From Cyanidium caldarium (lineage: Eukaryota > Rhodophyta > Bangiophyceae > Cyanidiales > Cyanidiaceae), in contig JANCYW010000001.1 in the NCBI GenBank assembly GCA_026184775.1, positions 372,001 through 436,000 of the forward strand: a DNA stretch of 64,000 bases, read 5' to 3'. The position numbers were made by a program, and so were the translations under genes. Under the pieces are notes generated by a model. It ran no database searches, was not told the DNA's origin, and saw only the letters and a list, made by a program, of their open reading frames with translations. Each line of letters begins with the position of its first letter. Positions within the stretch are counted from its first letter, which is position 1. Shown piece by piece: positions 1-8,393 of this stretch.

Positions 1-560
1 TTGGTGTCGTTCGCCAGGTGAAAGAAGAACGACGACAACAATCGAGCGCGCGGTGTCCATGGCAGCACGCGCCGACGATACACCCGGGTCACCTCGGCCA
101 GTTCGGTCTCCAGCAAGTCGCGGCGCACACCGTCCACGCTGCGGTTTTGGACGTAGCGGATGGCGCGCACCATCTCGGCGCCGTACTCCTCCACGAGGCG
201 ATGTTGGCGCCGACGTATACGCTGCACGCTAAAGTAGCCTACGGCGCCGGTGGCCATGGCGACGGCTAGGGAGATGATGACGGTGGCCAACAACGACGGG
301 CCGGCCATGTTGGGCTCCTGCTGTTGACCGGGGTGACGCCCGCCGCCGTCCGCCGCATCCATGCCCTGCACGTGCCGCTGCGCGTCGCTACGCTCGTAGC
401 GTTGATACCGACGGCGTGTCGGTCGCCGCGTATCGATCGCCGGCGCTGTCGCCAACGGCAACGCGGTGGCAATGCGGATGCGGTGAGGCGTGGCCGGGGA
501 TAGGAGCGGTGTCGATTCCGCCGGCATCCCGTCGGAAGCAGCAGGCAGTGGTTCCGTCAT
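1..560 (-). CDS. partial membrane-anchored protein (N-terminal part)
   Basis: An open frame enters from the left edge and reads on the minus strand, so only the N-terminal part is present (about 186 residues). The first ATG is at 560; later in-frame ATGs lie at 527, 362 and 308, and the true start could be any of them. The N-terminal 80 residues are rich in Pro, Ala and Arg. A single membrane segment follows (beginning GPSLLATVIISLAVAM), then a basic stretch and a charged, probably helical region. I do not recognise the family. The gene is head-to-head with the coiled-coil gene that starts near 1005. Confidence 0.5.
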   Translation of the reverse strand, partial: MTEPLPAASDGMPAESTPLLSPATPHRIRIATALPLATAPAIDTRRPTRRRYQRYERSDAQRHVQGMDAADGGGRHPGQQQEPNMAGPSLLATVIISLAVAMATGAVGYFSVQRIRRRQHRLVEEYGAEMVRAIRYVQNRSVDGVRRDLLETELAEVTRVYRRRVLPWTPRARLLSSFFFHLANDT

Positions 561-1004
561 AATGAGAGCTTTGCGGGTATGGCAGGCCGGTTTCCGGAAA
601 TGCCACAGCCTCCTCGACCCATTCTGGGTCGTCGAGGCGAGTCGGCCCCGTCTGGACAGCGGCACTCCGGCCGGCGCCACAAAATGCCACATGGCGATAC
701 AGTCTCTCAGAGGGGTGAAAGCCAGTTCGTATCGCGTCAAGCCCTGAATACCTTCCCCTCCAAGACAACCAGTTCACAGTGCACGACTCCCTCGTCGTCC
801 CGCGCTCGGTGACAACCGCTCTCTCAAGGGCGCCCCACTGGCGTGACTCGGAGCACCGCCCGTGTTGTCAAGCGGCCGGCCGTCCCTTCCACGGCTCCCC
901 GATCCGCCATCCGCACCGCTCGATCCATCCGCAGCGTTCGCTCGGCTGGGGAGTCGCTTGTCGTCCACTGGGCAGCTCTATTGCGTGGCCGTCCGGGGCA
1001 CGCC
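561..1004. other. divergent intergenic region
   Basis: About 440 bases separate two divergently transcribed genes and presumably hold both promoters and leaders. Short open frames here lack consistent codon bias and no known motif is evident. Confidence 0.4.
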
Positions 1005-1949
1005 ATGGACGTGACGGTGCTGGGGTATGTGGCACCGACCTTTCCATGCGCACGTTATGCACAGGGTCACGGCTGGGGACGTGTGGAAGGGCAGCACCGA
1101 CGTCGGTCGACCCCTTCTTCCGGTCGGTTTCGGTGGTGGGCGCGGGTGCGCGGCAGCAACCCGTCGCGCCGACTGCGACTGTTCGAGTGGTTTCGGGCGC
1201 TGCGCAAAAAGACTATGGCGTTGCGGCGGCGACAGCTGCCGAAAAATGACGCCGGAGGTGTGCCGGTCGTGGAGGACGACGAAGAGGCGGAGTTGATCGA
1301 GTCGGACTGGCTGTCGGAGGTGGTCGTCGACGACGCGAACGAATGGGACGCCGTCGTCGACGCAAACATGTCGGATCGTCCACGCTCGCGGCCGGTGGAC
1401 GAAGGTACGCGTCACCACCGCCAAATTGGCGACCAAGCGGCACGGGGGACGGCAGAGGCGGCGTTGCGGGCAACGCATCCCCTCGCGGGTGTGAATACCG
1501 ACCCGGCGGCGGGTGACGGTCGGTCGGCATCGGCGCCGCCGGCGGAGAACGTAGTGGACCGATCGGCACCATCGAATACTGGCGCTGCCCGCGAGGCATA
1601 TGCGCGCGAGAAGCAAGCGCCGCGGGACGATTTCGAGCGACGGCAGTGGGCGTTGGAAGAGAGCATTCTGCAACGCATGCGCGCCAGCCGGGAGAAGATC
1701 GCGCGCTTACAAGAGCGCATCGATCGGTTTCCCGAACAGATGGAGGCCATCATTCGCGAGCTGGACGAACATCGCTGCGCCGGCCGGCACGACCTCGTCG
1801 AGCAGTTGGCTGATCGCGGCAACCTCCTCTGGCTCGAGTTCGATGTAGCCGTGAGCGATCTGTCGCTGGAGGAGGCTCAGCTGGAGGAGCGGCTGTACGA
1901 GCTGGAACGTCACCGGTCCGCTGCCGACCTGCGCCCGCCGTACTACTGA
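1005..1949 (+). CDS. hypothetical acidic/coiled-coil protein
   Basis: A 314-residue protein when started at the ATG at 1005. The frame is open upstream to 843 but only from a GTG. A second plausible ATG is at 1215 (MALRRRQL), just before an acidic stretch (VVEDDEEAELIESDW). The middle is low-complexity and probably disordered. The C-terminal 110 residues form a charged coiled coil with regular Leu and Ile (for example ILQRMRASREKIARLQERI), ending near PPYY. I do not recognise the family; a structural or adaptor role is possible, but nothing shows it. It converges with the SBPase gene downstream. Confidence 0.55.
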   Translation: MDVTVLGYVAPTFPCARYAQGHGWGRVEGQHRRRSTPSSGRFRWWARVRGSNPSRRLRLFEWFRALRKKTMALRRRQLPKNDAGGVPVVEDDEEAELIESDWLSEVVVDDANEWDAVVDANMSDRPRSRPVDEGTRHHRQIGDQAARGTAEAALRATHPLAGVNTDPAAGDGRSASAPPAENVVDRSAPSNTGAAREAYAREKQAPRDDFERRQWALEESILQRMRASREKIARLQERIDRFPEQMEAIIRELDEHRCAGRHDLVEQLADRGNLLWLEFDVAVSDLSLEEAQLEERLYELERHRSAADLRPPYY

Positions 1950-2187
1950 GGGAAGGTGAGGTTGTGCGGCAGTCGCGTGACTGTGTAGAGGTTGGCGTGG
2001 ACATAGATCAAGGCAGTGCGGAGCTGGTACGAAGAATCGGTGACAGGGGTGCCTTTACCCACAGCCACAACGACGTTTTTCACGCACGGCTGCTCCCGAC
2101 CAGAAGCCATGCTGCCGCTACTGCTGCTGCCTCGGAGCGCAACGTCCTGCGTAGCATCGATCCGCCCCACCCGTCCACTTTTTCCGA

Positions 2188-3339
2188 CTAGTTCATGTAC
2201 TTTTTGCCCACCAGCTCGTTGAAACGGGCTACTTCCCCGAACGATCCGTAACACACCTGCGACCGCTTGTCCGTCGCGTCGATGGGAATGTCCAGCGCGC
2301 TCACTTCACCGTCCGACGACGCGCCGCCGCCCTTCTCAATCAGGTACGCGATGGGCGCCACTTCGTACAGCACCCGCAGCTTGGCCGGCGCCGACGGCGA
2401 CGCCGGGTTAGCAAACACGCCCTTGCCCTTGATGAGGATCTGGTTGCAATCCGGCACCATCCCGCCTGTATAGCGCAGCTGGTACTTGTTTCGTAACCAG
2501 TAGTCGAACAGCTCGTTGTATCCGGGGTTGTCCCGGGTGGCGCGCAAGTTGCCCGGCGCGAACAGCTTGCCCTCGTCGATGGTGTAGAACGACTGAACCA
2601 GAATCCACATACCGTGCTGTCCCGAAAAGTTATCGATGAGGAGGAACTCGTGCGTGCCCGGGATGCCGTCCACGGCGACGGTCATGGAGGTGCGCGGGCC
2701 GTACACCGCCATGCCGGCCGCCGCCATCTGCCGCCCGGTGATGCCGGTGAGTCGTTGGCCTGGCCAGATGCCGTAGATGGTGCCCACCGAGAAATTGGTG
2801 TCCACGATAGACGAGCCGTCCAGCGGATCCCACGCCACCGAGAACGCGTCGCCGCCGTACTGGTTCTCCACCGGCTGCTCCTCCGAGCTGCCCACCGCGA
2901 TCACCCCGGACGCCTTCATGGCGTCGCCGATAGTCTTGTCGGCCAGCAAGTCGATGGCCAACTGCTGGTCACCGAACGCGTTCACACACTCCTCTTTGCT
3001 GCACGACGCGGTGCGCACCTCGTAGCCGACCACCTTGCAGGCCATGAACATGGAGTCCACGGCGACGGCCAGTTTCGGGTCCGACATCAGCGCCAGAAAC
3101 TCGTGCAAGCGCATTCCGTCGCGCACCCGTTCGTCCGGTGCGCTCGCCTTGAGCGACTGGCCCGCCACCGTCCCCGCCGGATGCGACGCTACCATGCGGA
3201 CGGCGCTGCGGACGGCGCCGGCCGACGGCTTCCCCCACCATCGGTGCTGACGCCGCAGTCGCGGACCACTGCACACCGTGCGACTCGCGCCCAACCACGC
3301 GCAACGGCTCGTGTGGGCGAATGGCACTATGAAGCCCAT
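2188..3339 (-). CDS. SBPase: sedoheptulose-1,7-bisphosphatase, plastid
   Basis: Calvin-cycle enzyme that removes the C1 phosphate of sedoheptulose 1,7-bisphosphate in the plastid stroma. The 383-residue protein has the FBPase/SBPase metal-site motif DPLDGSS at about 171-177, then SBPase-type blocks LTGITGRQ, GTHEFLL, PGNLRAT and LRYTGGMVPD. Cys113 and Cys118 (CSKEEC, before VNAFGD) align with the CX4C pair used for thioredoxin control in plant SBPase, so light/redox regulation is likely. The ATG at 3339 gives a presequence starting MGFIVPF, with Phe near the N-terminus as in red algal transit peptides; the frame stays open upstream but without a convincing protein. The assignment to SBPase rather than FBPase rests on the C-terminal blocks and is firm. 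Confidence 0.93.
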   Translation of the reverse strand: MGFIVPFAHTSRCAWLGASRTVCSGPRLRRQHRWWGKPSAGAVRSAVRMVASHPAGTVAGQSLKASAPDERVRDGMRLHEFLALMSDPKLAVAVDSMFMACKVVGYEVRTASCSKEECVNAFGDQQLAIDLLADKTIGDAMKASGVIAVGSSEEQPVENQYGGDAFSVAWDPLDGSSIVDTNFSVGTIYGIWPGQRLTGITGRQMAAAGMAVYGPRTSMTVAVDGIPGTHEFLLIDNFSGQHGMWILVQSFYTIDEGKLFAPGNLRATRDNPGYNELFDYWLRNKYQLRYTGGMVPDCNQILIKGKGVFANPASPSAPAKLRVLYEVAPIAYLIEKGGGASSDGEVSALDIPIDATDKRSQVCYGSFGEVARFNELVGKKYMN

Positions 3340-4041
3340 ATCGTTTGCAGGGAACGAATGTCGTAGCGGGTGGCCCGTTTCCGACCGCACGAAAAGCAGC
3401 GAAAGCGCCGCGCCGCCGCGCGGCAGATCGACGACGCGCAAGACGGCCACAGGGGCGACACCGTGTCGGTGCGGGAGACGGAGATATCGGAGGACGAGGT
3501 GTGGAGAGGGAGTCAGAGAGCGGGAGCGGAGGCCGGGTGAGGGACACCACAATGAGGGGAGCTGGGGTGGGTCTCGTATGATGTGGAAAGGCAGCGACGA
3601 GGTATGTCGAGAGAAAGGGGTCTCCTCCCGGCACCGTTGCGTGACTGAACCGTGGCAGGTTGGACAGTGCTGACCGAGTTTGCGGTTCAGCAACGGAAGA
3701 CAAGAGCGGAGCGGCTGCGCTGGGATCCACCAATCGACTGGACGCCGCACTTTCTTATTCTCGACTCCCGTCCCCTCTCGATACTTGCACATCGTCCCCA
3801 CTCTGACCTGCTGTGGTATCCTTCAACGACACGTCTTCTAAAGTCTCCTCCTGAAAGTGTCCCGTCGACCCTGCGGCGGTCGTCCGAGTGTGCCGCGAGT
3901 CGGCCGTGAAGCGATTTTCGCACCGTTTCCGAACCCGTTCGCGCCGGTTACGCTCTCGTCGTCAGGGCAGACGCCCGCAGCGCCGTATCTCTGGCTGGTG
4001 ACCACAAAATTCGCCCCTTCCAACTGCACACACACACACAC
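3340..4041. other. divergent promoter region of SBPase and SNAP-25-like genes
   Basis: A 700-base spacer between two head-to-head genes. The open frames inside lack family similarity. Its right end is a (CA)8 tract that runs into the SNARE start codon (listed separately). Nothing else stands out. Confidence 0.4.
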
Positions 4042-4042
4042 A
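4027..4042 (+). repeat. (CA)8 tract abutting the SNARE start codon
   Basis: Eight CA dinucleotides occupy the last bases of the 5' leader, and the final A is the first base of the ATG at 4042. A tract of the same length lies 19 bases upstream of the MYCBP start (53395-53411). Confidence 0.85.
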
Positions 4043-5280
4043 TGCGCACCACTTCATCGTGCGACGAGGGAGCTGCCAAAGGCGTGGTGGCGGGAGGCAA
4101 GACACACGAGGAGCGGGAGCGGGCGGCGCTGTTCGGACCTCGGACCGAGGCGGGACGTGCGGCGGCGGCGGCGACGAGTCGGACGCGGCCGTCGACGAAT
4201 GAGGGAACAGAGGCGCTGCCACGGCGCACGCAATCGTCGTCCCTGCCGAGCAATGCCTTCGTTGAGTATGAAGGCGACGGATTTGGTGTTGCGGACGACA
4301 GCTCGCCGTGGTCTACGCGCGACGACCAACTGCAGGCGCTGCGGCGACGGGCGACGGCGGCGGCGCAGGAGGGAGCGCAGTCCACGCAGCGCACGTTGCG
4401 GATGGCGCGGGAAGCGCGCGGTGTCGGGGTGGATATCACCGTCAAGTTGGACAGCCAGGGGGAGCAGTTGGAGCGCATTCAGAACGACATCGACGAGACG
4501 CACGGCCACTTGACGCACAGCGATGAAGTCATCCAGGACATGCAGTCGTTTTGGAAGAAGCTGTGGCCGTGGTCGGGCGATCGGAATCGACGGCACGCCA
4601 AGTATGCGCCCAAGTTTCAGGACGTGCCAGAGAGGCCGACAGGACAGCAGCGCGAAATTGAGGCGTTGCAGAAACGACGCGCACAAGGCACGCTCGACGT
4701 AACGCACAAGCTGGACCGGCCGGAAGCGGATGGCGAAGGCGCAGCGAACGGGCAATCCAAAACCACGGCGGCGGCGGCGGCGGCGACGCACGAGAGCCTC
4801 AGTGGCACCATCGAGGAGGCAGTGCGCACCGCGCCCAAACGGGAGCGCGGCAAGGGCCGCGTGTTGCGCGCCGTGGATCATGTCACCCGCAAAGTGACCG
4901 GCGTGGAAGACGAGCAGCAGCGGGCGGAGCGTGAACGCAACGAGCTGCTCGCGCAGCGCTCTGGCGGAAGCGAGCCACTGCCGCGATGGCGCAGTCGGGC
5001 GGATGAAGATAGCGAGTCCAATCAACGACAACAACAACAACAACAACAACAACAAGATGTGGTGGAGCAGGAGGCCGAGCCGTGGGAGGCCCATGTGCAG
5101 GCGCAAGACCGCGACCTGGACGAGATCAGCACGGTGGTGTCCGACCTGCGCACTCTGGCCACCGGCATCAACGAGCAACTGAAGGCGCAGAACGTGCAGA
5201 TCGACAACGTGAGCAAGGACGTGGAGTACGGCCGCGATCGCATCCACGAGAACAACCGAAGAATTCGTCGGCTGTTCTAA
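4042..5280 (+). CDS. SNAP-25/SNAP-29-like Qbc-SNARE
   Basis: A 412-residue membrane-fusion protein with two SNARE helices and no transmembrane segment, the architecture of SNAP-25, SNAP-29 and plant SNAP33. The first (Qb) helix spans about residues 110-170 and contains LDSQGEQLERIQNDID, nearly identical to the zero-layer region of animal SNAP-25. The second (Qc) helix is the last 60 residues, with LRTLATGINEQLKAQNVQID. The linker is long and low-complexity, with a poly-Gln run encoded by CAA repeats (5026-5055). There is no Cys cluster for palmitoylation in the linker, so it resembles SNAP-29 more than SNAP-25. The N-terminal 100 residues are disordered and acidic/basic. The start is the first ATG, directly after a (CA)8 tract. 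Confidence 0.88.
   Translation: MRTTSSCDEGAAKGVVAGGKTHEERERAALFGPRTEAGRAAAAATSRTRPSTNEGTEALPRRTQSSSLPSNAFVEYEGDGFGVADDSSPWSTRDDQLQALRRRATAAAQEGAQSTQRTLRMAREARGVGVDITVKLDSQGEQLERIQNDIDETHGHLTHSDEVIQDMQSFWKKLWPWSGDRNRRHAKYAPKFQDVPERPTGQQREIEALQKRRAQGTLDVTHKLDRPEADGEGAANGQSKTTAAAAAATHESLSGTIEEAVRTAPKRERGKGRVLRAVDHVTRKVTGVEDEQQRAERERNELLAQRSGGSEPLPRWRSRADEDSESNQRQQQQQQQQQDVVEQEAEPWEAHVQAQDRDLDEISTVVSDLRTLATGINEQLKAQNVQIDNVSKDVEYGRDRIHENNRRIRRLF
5026..5055 (+). repeat. (CAA)n coding repeat (poly-Gln)
   Basis: A run of nearly pure CAA triplets inside the SNAP-25-like gene, translated as about nine consecutive Gln in the linker between the two SNARE helices. Confidence 0.85.
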
Positions 5281-5329
5281 CACGCGTGCGCGCAGGTGCT
5301 GCTCCGTTCCCTAGAGTTGGCGGAAATGT

Positions 5330-6598
5330 ATGCGTAAAGTGGCTACAGAGCATGCATTCGGCTGGAGAGGGGTGCTAGCCAGAGCGTTCCTGCAGGATAT
5401 GCTCTTGACGCATCTCCGTTGCCCGTCTGATGGGAAAGGCTCCGCTGCCAGCGTTCCAACCACCAACGGAGGCAGCCTCGGATTGCCGGAAAAAGAGGGA
5501 ACGTCTATGATGCCGACTCCGCTTCCGATTTCACTCGATGTTCATCAACCGCCGGCAATGACAGCCGATGCACCTAAAGCGTGTGGAGCACTCGGCTCTC
5601 CTCCACACAGCTTCACCGCGTGCCCCTTATCCTGGGTGCAAACGGGGGCGGCGACGCGCCGGGCACACTCGTTCACTTCGGGGGAGCGCAGCACCGGCTG
5701 CCGCCTCCACCCCTCTGTCATCCTCGGGCGTCAGCGACGCAGTCGTGCCCAGTTGCCTGTCATTCACTCGAGTGCCAGTACGGCCGACGAGCCCATTGAG
5801 TATCACGACGGTCTGATGGCGCGCTTGTTCATCACCGCTTTCCGCACTTGTATGCACAAGGAGCTGCGTCGACTCGATTCGACGCACCGCCCTGCGCACC
5901 CCTTGACGGGATACGACGGTCTGTTGCAAGACTGCCGCGATCTGTTTCGCTTGTGTATGGCCGAGGCGCCGACCGAATCCGACGGCCTGGTCAAGGGGGC
6001 ACCGTCGACGCGCGCCCTCCGCGTCGGCGAGCCGTCTTGCTGCCCGCGAGCATCGCCGCAGGCGACCGGAGCAGCGGCGGTGCGTCGAGCCATTGGCAAC
6101 GTGCTGTCGTACCTGTCGGGCGCGCCAGTCGGGCCGGCGATTTTCCGCTGGCTGATCGCCGGCTTCCCGTCCATGGAGACCGCCGCGGCCGCCAACGCCC
6201 ATGTCACGCCGCTCTTCTTCAGCTGGCTGGTGGGTGCGAATCAGGCCTTCGCGCCAGATGACCCCGACGAAGAGCACCGCCCTGCCGATGACCGTGGAGA
6301 GACATCGGTCGGCGACCGAATCGCCTTCAAACGACGCACCGGTGTGCGCATCGAGCGCTGTCGCTTCCTAGAGCAGAGCGGCTGCAAGGCCATGTGCACA
6401 CACCTCTGCCAACAGCCAGTGCAGACGTTCTTCACCGAACAGCTCGGTCTGCCGCTGCGAATGACACCCGACTTTGAGACGAAGCGCTGCGAGATGGTGT
6501 TCGGCGTGCCGCCGGTGCCTCCCGCGGAGGACGTGGCCGCCGACCCGTGCGGACCATGCATGCCGCATTGCCCAGTGGCCAGCAACCGCACCGCTTGA
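5330..6598 (+). CDS. D27: DWARF27 (D27)-like carotenoid isomerase, DUF4033
   Basis: The C-terminal half has the DUF4033 signature of D27 beta-carotene isomerases: CRFLEQSGCKAMCTHLC, then a Phe-Phe motif, GLPLRMTPDFETKRCEM and a terminal Cys cluster (PCGPCMPHC). D27 proteins are plastid iron enzymes that isomerise all-trans to 9-cis beta-carotene, the first step towards strigolactone-like compounds in land plants. In algae the family is present but its product is less certain. The conserved domain starts around EPIEYHDGLMARLF. From the first ATG (5330) the protein is 422 residues, longer than plant D27; in-frame ATGs at 5507, 5510 and 5558 are equally plausible, and codon bias only becomes clear after about 5600. 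The gene converges with the DUF3177 gene with a 52-base gap. Confidence 0.82.
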   Translation: MRKVATEHAFGWRGVLARAFLQDMLLTHLRCPSDGKGSAASVPTTNGGSLGLPEKEGTSMMPTPLPISLDVHQPPAMTADAPKACGALGSPPHSFTACPLSWVQTGAATRRAHSFTSGERSTGCRLHPSVILGRQRRSRAQLPVIHSSASTADEPIEYHDGLMARLFITAFRTCMHKELRRLDSTHRPAHPLTGYDGLLQDCRDLFRLCMAEAPTESDGLVKGAPSTRALRVGEPSCCPRASPQATGAAAVRRAIGNVLSYLSGAPVGPAIFRWLIAGFPSMETAAAANAHVTPLFFSWLVGANQAFAPDDPDEEHRPADDRGETSVGDRIAFKRRTGVRIERCRFLEQSGCKAMCTHLCQQPVQTFFTEQLGLPLRMTPDFETKRCEMVFGVPPVPPAEDVAADPCGPCMPHCPVASNRTA

Positions 6599-6650
6599 GC
6601 GACGATATTCTCGGTACAGCCGCCGCGCCAACACGCATCGTGGCACTGCT

Positions 6651-7652
6651 TCACGCCTCGTTATTGTCTGACAACCAGCCCCAGGAGTGCAACAAGGCCA
6701 CACTGGTGAGGAGGCCGGTGCGTGGGGCGCGTCCCTGTCGACCCACCCGCGGCAGCACCGCAAACAGCAAATACAACAGGTACGAGGCGTACACCGACAG
6801 TCCGGCGTAGCCCATCGCCCCAAACACCCATTCGGGGACGCCGCCGCCCAGCAGCGTGCCCACGTGTAAGTTGTAAAATTCGAACGGCGGCTCGAGCCAG
6901 GCCGCACACATGGCATCGTCGAGCAGCTCGCCGGACGATAGCAGCGCGCATCGTTGCGTGGTCAGCTGCATGAGCGCGCCCATCGCTCCCAGTGTGGCGG
7001 CCGCCGGCCGCCACAACACAAAAATGCGCTCTAACAAGCTGCCGCCCGTGGCCAGGCCGCGCACCTCGTTGTCCAAATCGCGCCACCAGTACAGCACGAT
7101 GGGGATGATGATCTGCACTGCCAGCGCGGTGGTGTAGCCGATCGGCTGCTGTGCAATGTTCAGGAACACCGTCAGCATCAGCAGCGAGCTCGCCTGCCAG
7201 TATCCGACCATGATCCGCTTGAGGGCGTCGTGCGCGTCGCCGTTCCGAAACGACCCGAAAAGGATGCCCAGCGGCACGAGCACGAAAACCCCCACCGCCA
7301 GGTGAAAGTCCACCCAGACGATGTCATGCAACGACGGCCACGCCAGGGCGAGGCTGGCGGTGGACGATGCACGAAGACGTGGTGCTACACTGTTGAACGT
7401 CTCGTGGCTCAAGCGCAAGTTTTGCAGGCGCTGTGGGAGCCCAGTCGCGCGTTGTAGACGGCGTGAGCGGCGGGCAACGGTGGTCGGCCCACGCGTCGGC
7501 CCGCAGCACCTAGCTCCGCGAGCACCGCGCAACCGTCCTAAGGCACTACAGGAAAAGGAAAAGGCTGGCGCCTGAGCGGGCTGCACCAACCTCATCCACG
7601 CGACACCGCTTGACTGCCTTGCAACTCGTTGGAGTGTCCCAGAGACAGCCAT
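6651..7652 (-). CDS. DUF3177 plastid membrane protein
   Basis: A polytopic membrane protein of 333 residues from the ATG at 7652 (314 if started at 7595, MRLVQPAQAP). The N-terminal 100 residues are Arg/Ala/Ser-rich like a plastid transit peptide. The remainder carries about five hydrophobic segments and matches the layout of DUF3177, known from cyanobacteria and plastid-bearing eukaryotes: WVDFHLAVGVF, IMVGYWQASSLL, a central RDLDNEV loop, CAAWLEPPFEF and a terminal YASYLLYLLFAVLPR helix. The function of the family is unknown; distribution suggests thylakoid or envelope. The frame extends further upstream only from a GTG. Confidence 0.72.
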   Translation of the reverse strand: MAVSGTLQRVARQSSGVAWMRLVQPAQAPAFSFSCSALGRLRGARGARCCGPTRGPTTVARRSRRLQRATGLPQRLQNLRLSHETFNSVAPRLRASSTASLALAWPSLHDIVWVDFHLAVGVFVLVPLGILFGSFRNGDAHDALKRIMVGYWQASSLLMLTVFLNIAQQPIGYTTALAVQIIIPIVLYWWRDLDNEVRGLATGGSLLERIFVLWRPAAATLGAMGALMQLTTQRCALLSSGELLDDAMCAAWLEPPFEFYNLHVGTLLGGGVPEWVFGAMGYAGLSVYASYLLYLLFAVLPRVGRQGRAPRTGLLTSVALLHSWGWLSDNNEA

Positions 7653-8393
7653 GACAACTCGTCCGCCGCGCACCTCGGCTGCGCGAGGTGCTCCAACGAT
7701 CGCGAGTAGCGCTCGATGATTCGGTGCCGTGCGCTCTGGAGCACTCACGCAGATCGCCCGCCTGTATCGTCCGGGTCATGTACGAAGATAGCAGGCAGCA
7801 GGTGACGCTCTGAATGACGGAGTTGATAGCGACCCACAACGTGCCGCAAAGTCGTCTTCCTGGAGAACATCTCGGCGTCTCTCCTCTTTCAAGGTACCAC
7901 AGCCAGCGCGGGTGTGACCGGGATATGGGAGGGATGGCCACACGTCGCTCCTCTAACAAACGCTTGCGCACATGCTTGAACAAGGATACTCTTGTGTCCC
8001 TCCGCCCGATGCGCAAATAAAATACCTTGGCAACTCTGCCAGATCCGACTGCTCACTGTCGCCCTGCACCAAGCGCCTGCATGCTCTCCGTCTCCATGGG
8101 CCTCCTTGTCACTCCCACGAGCCCCGTCATGCTCTCTCCAGTGGTCCCTCGAGGTGCCTCCTTTGCGCACGTTCCGTCACACGCATCGAACGTGACAGGC
8201 GGTGTTGGGCGCTCGAACGTCACGCCGTTTTCGTGCAGCAGGCCGCGGCCTGCGCACCCGACGCGGAACTGCGCGTTCACCCGACAGGCAGCACGGGTGT
8301 GTCGAGCGGGTGCCACGTCTCGGCCACAAGCACACTGTGGTGGCGGCGGGCGCGCGACGGCGTTGGCAGCGTTGGCAGCAGTGAGTGCGGTCG
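7653..8393. other. divergent intergenic region
   Basis: A 740-base spacer between the DUF3177 gene (minus) and the HECT ligase gene (plus). Many short overlapping frames are present on both strands, none with a start, codon bias and family similarity together. Probably both promoters and a long leader of the ligase gene. Confidence 0.4.

Noticed and set aside
388-777. A 129-residue minus-strand frame near the left end
   Set aside because: It overlaps the N-terminal part of the partial membrane protein in another frame, and lacks a domain or consistent codon bias.
2188-3339. Cytosolic or plastid fructose-1,6-bisphosphatase
   Set aside because: The C-terminal blocks (GTHEFLL, PGNLRAT, LRYTGGMVPD) and the position of the CX4C pair are those of SBPase, not FBPase.
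4054-5283. A 409-residue minus-strand frame opposite the SNAP-25-like gene
   Set aside because: The plus strand encodes two recognisable SNARE helices; the minus frame is Leu/Arg/His-rich with no domain and is an antisense shadow.
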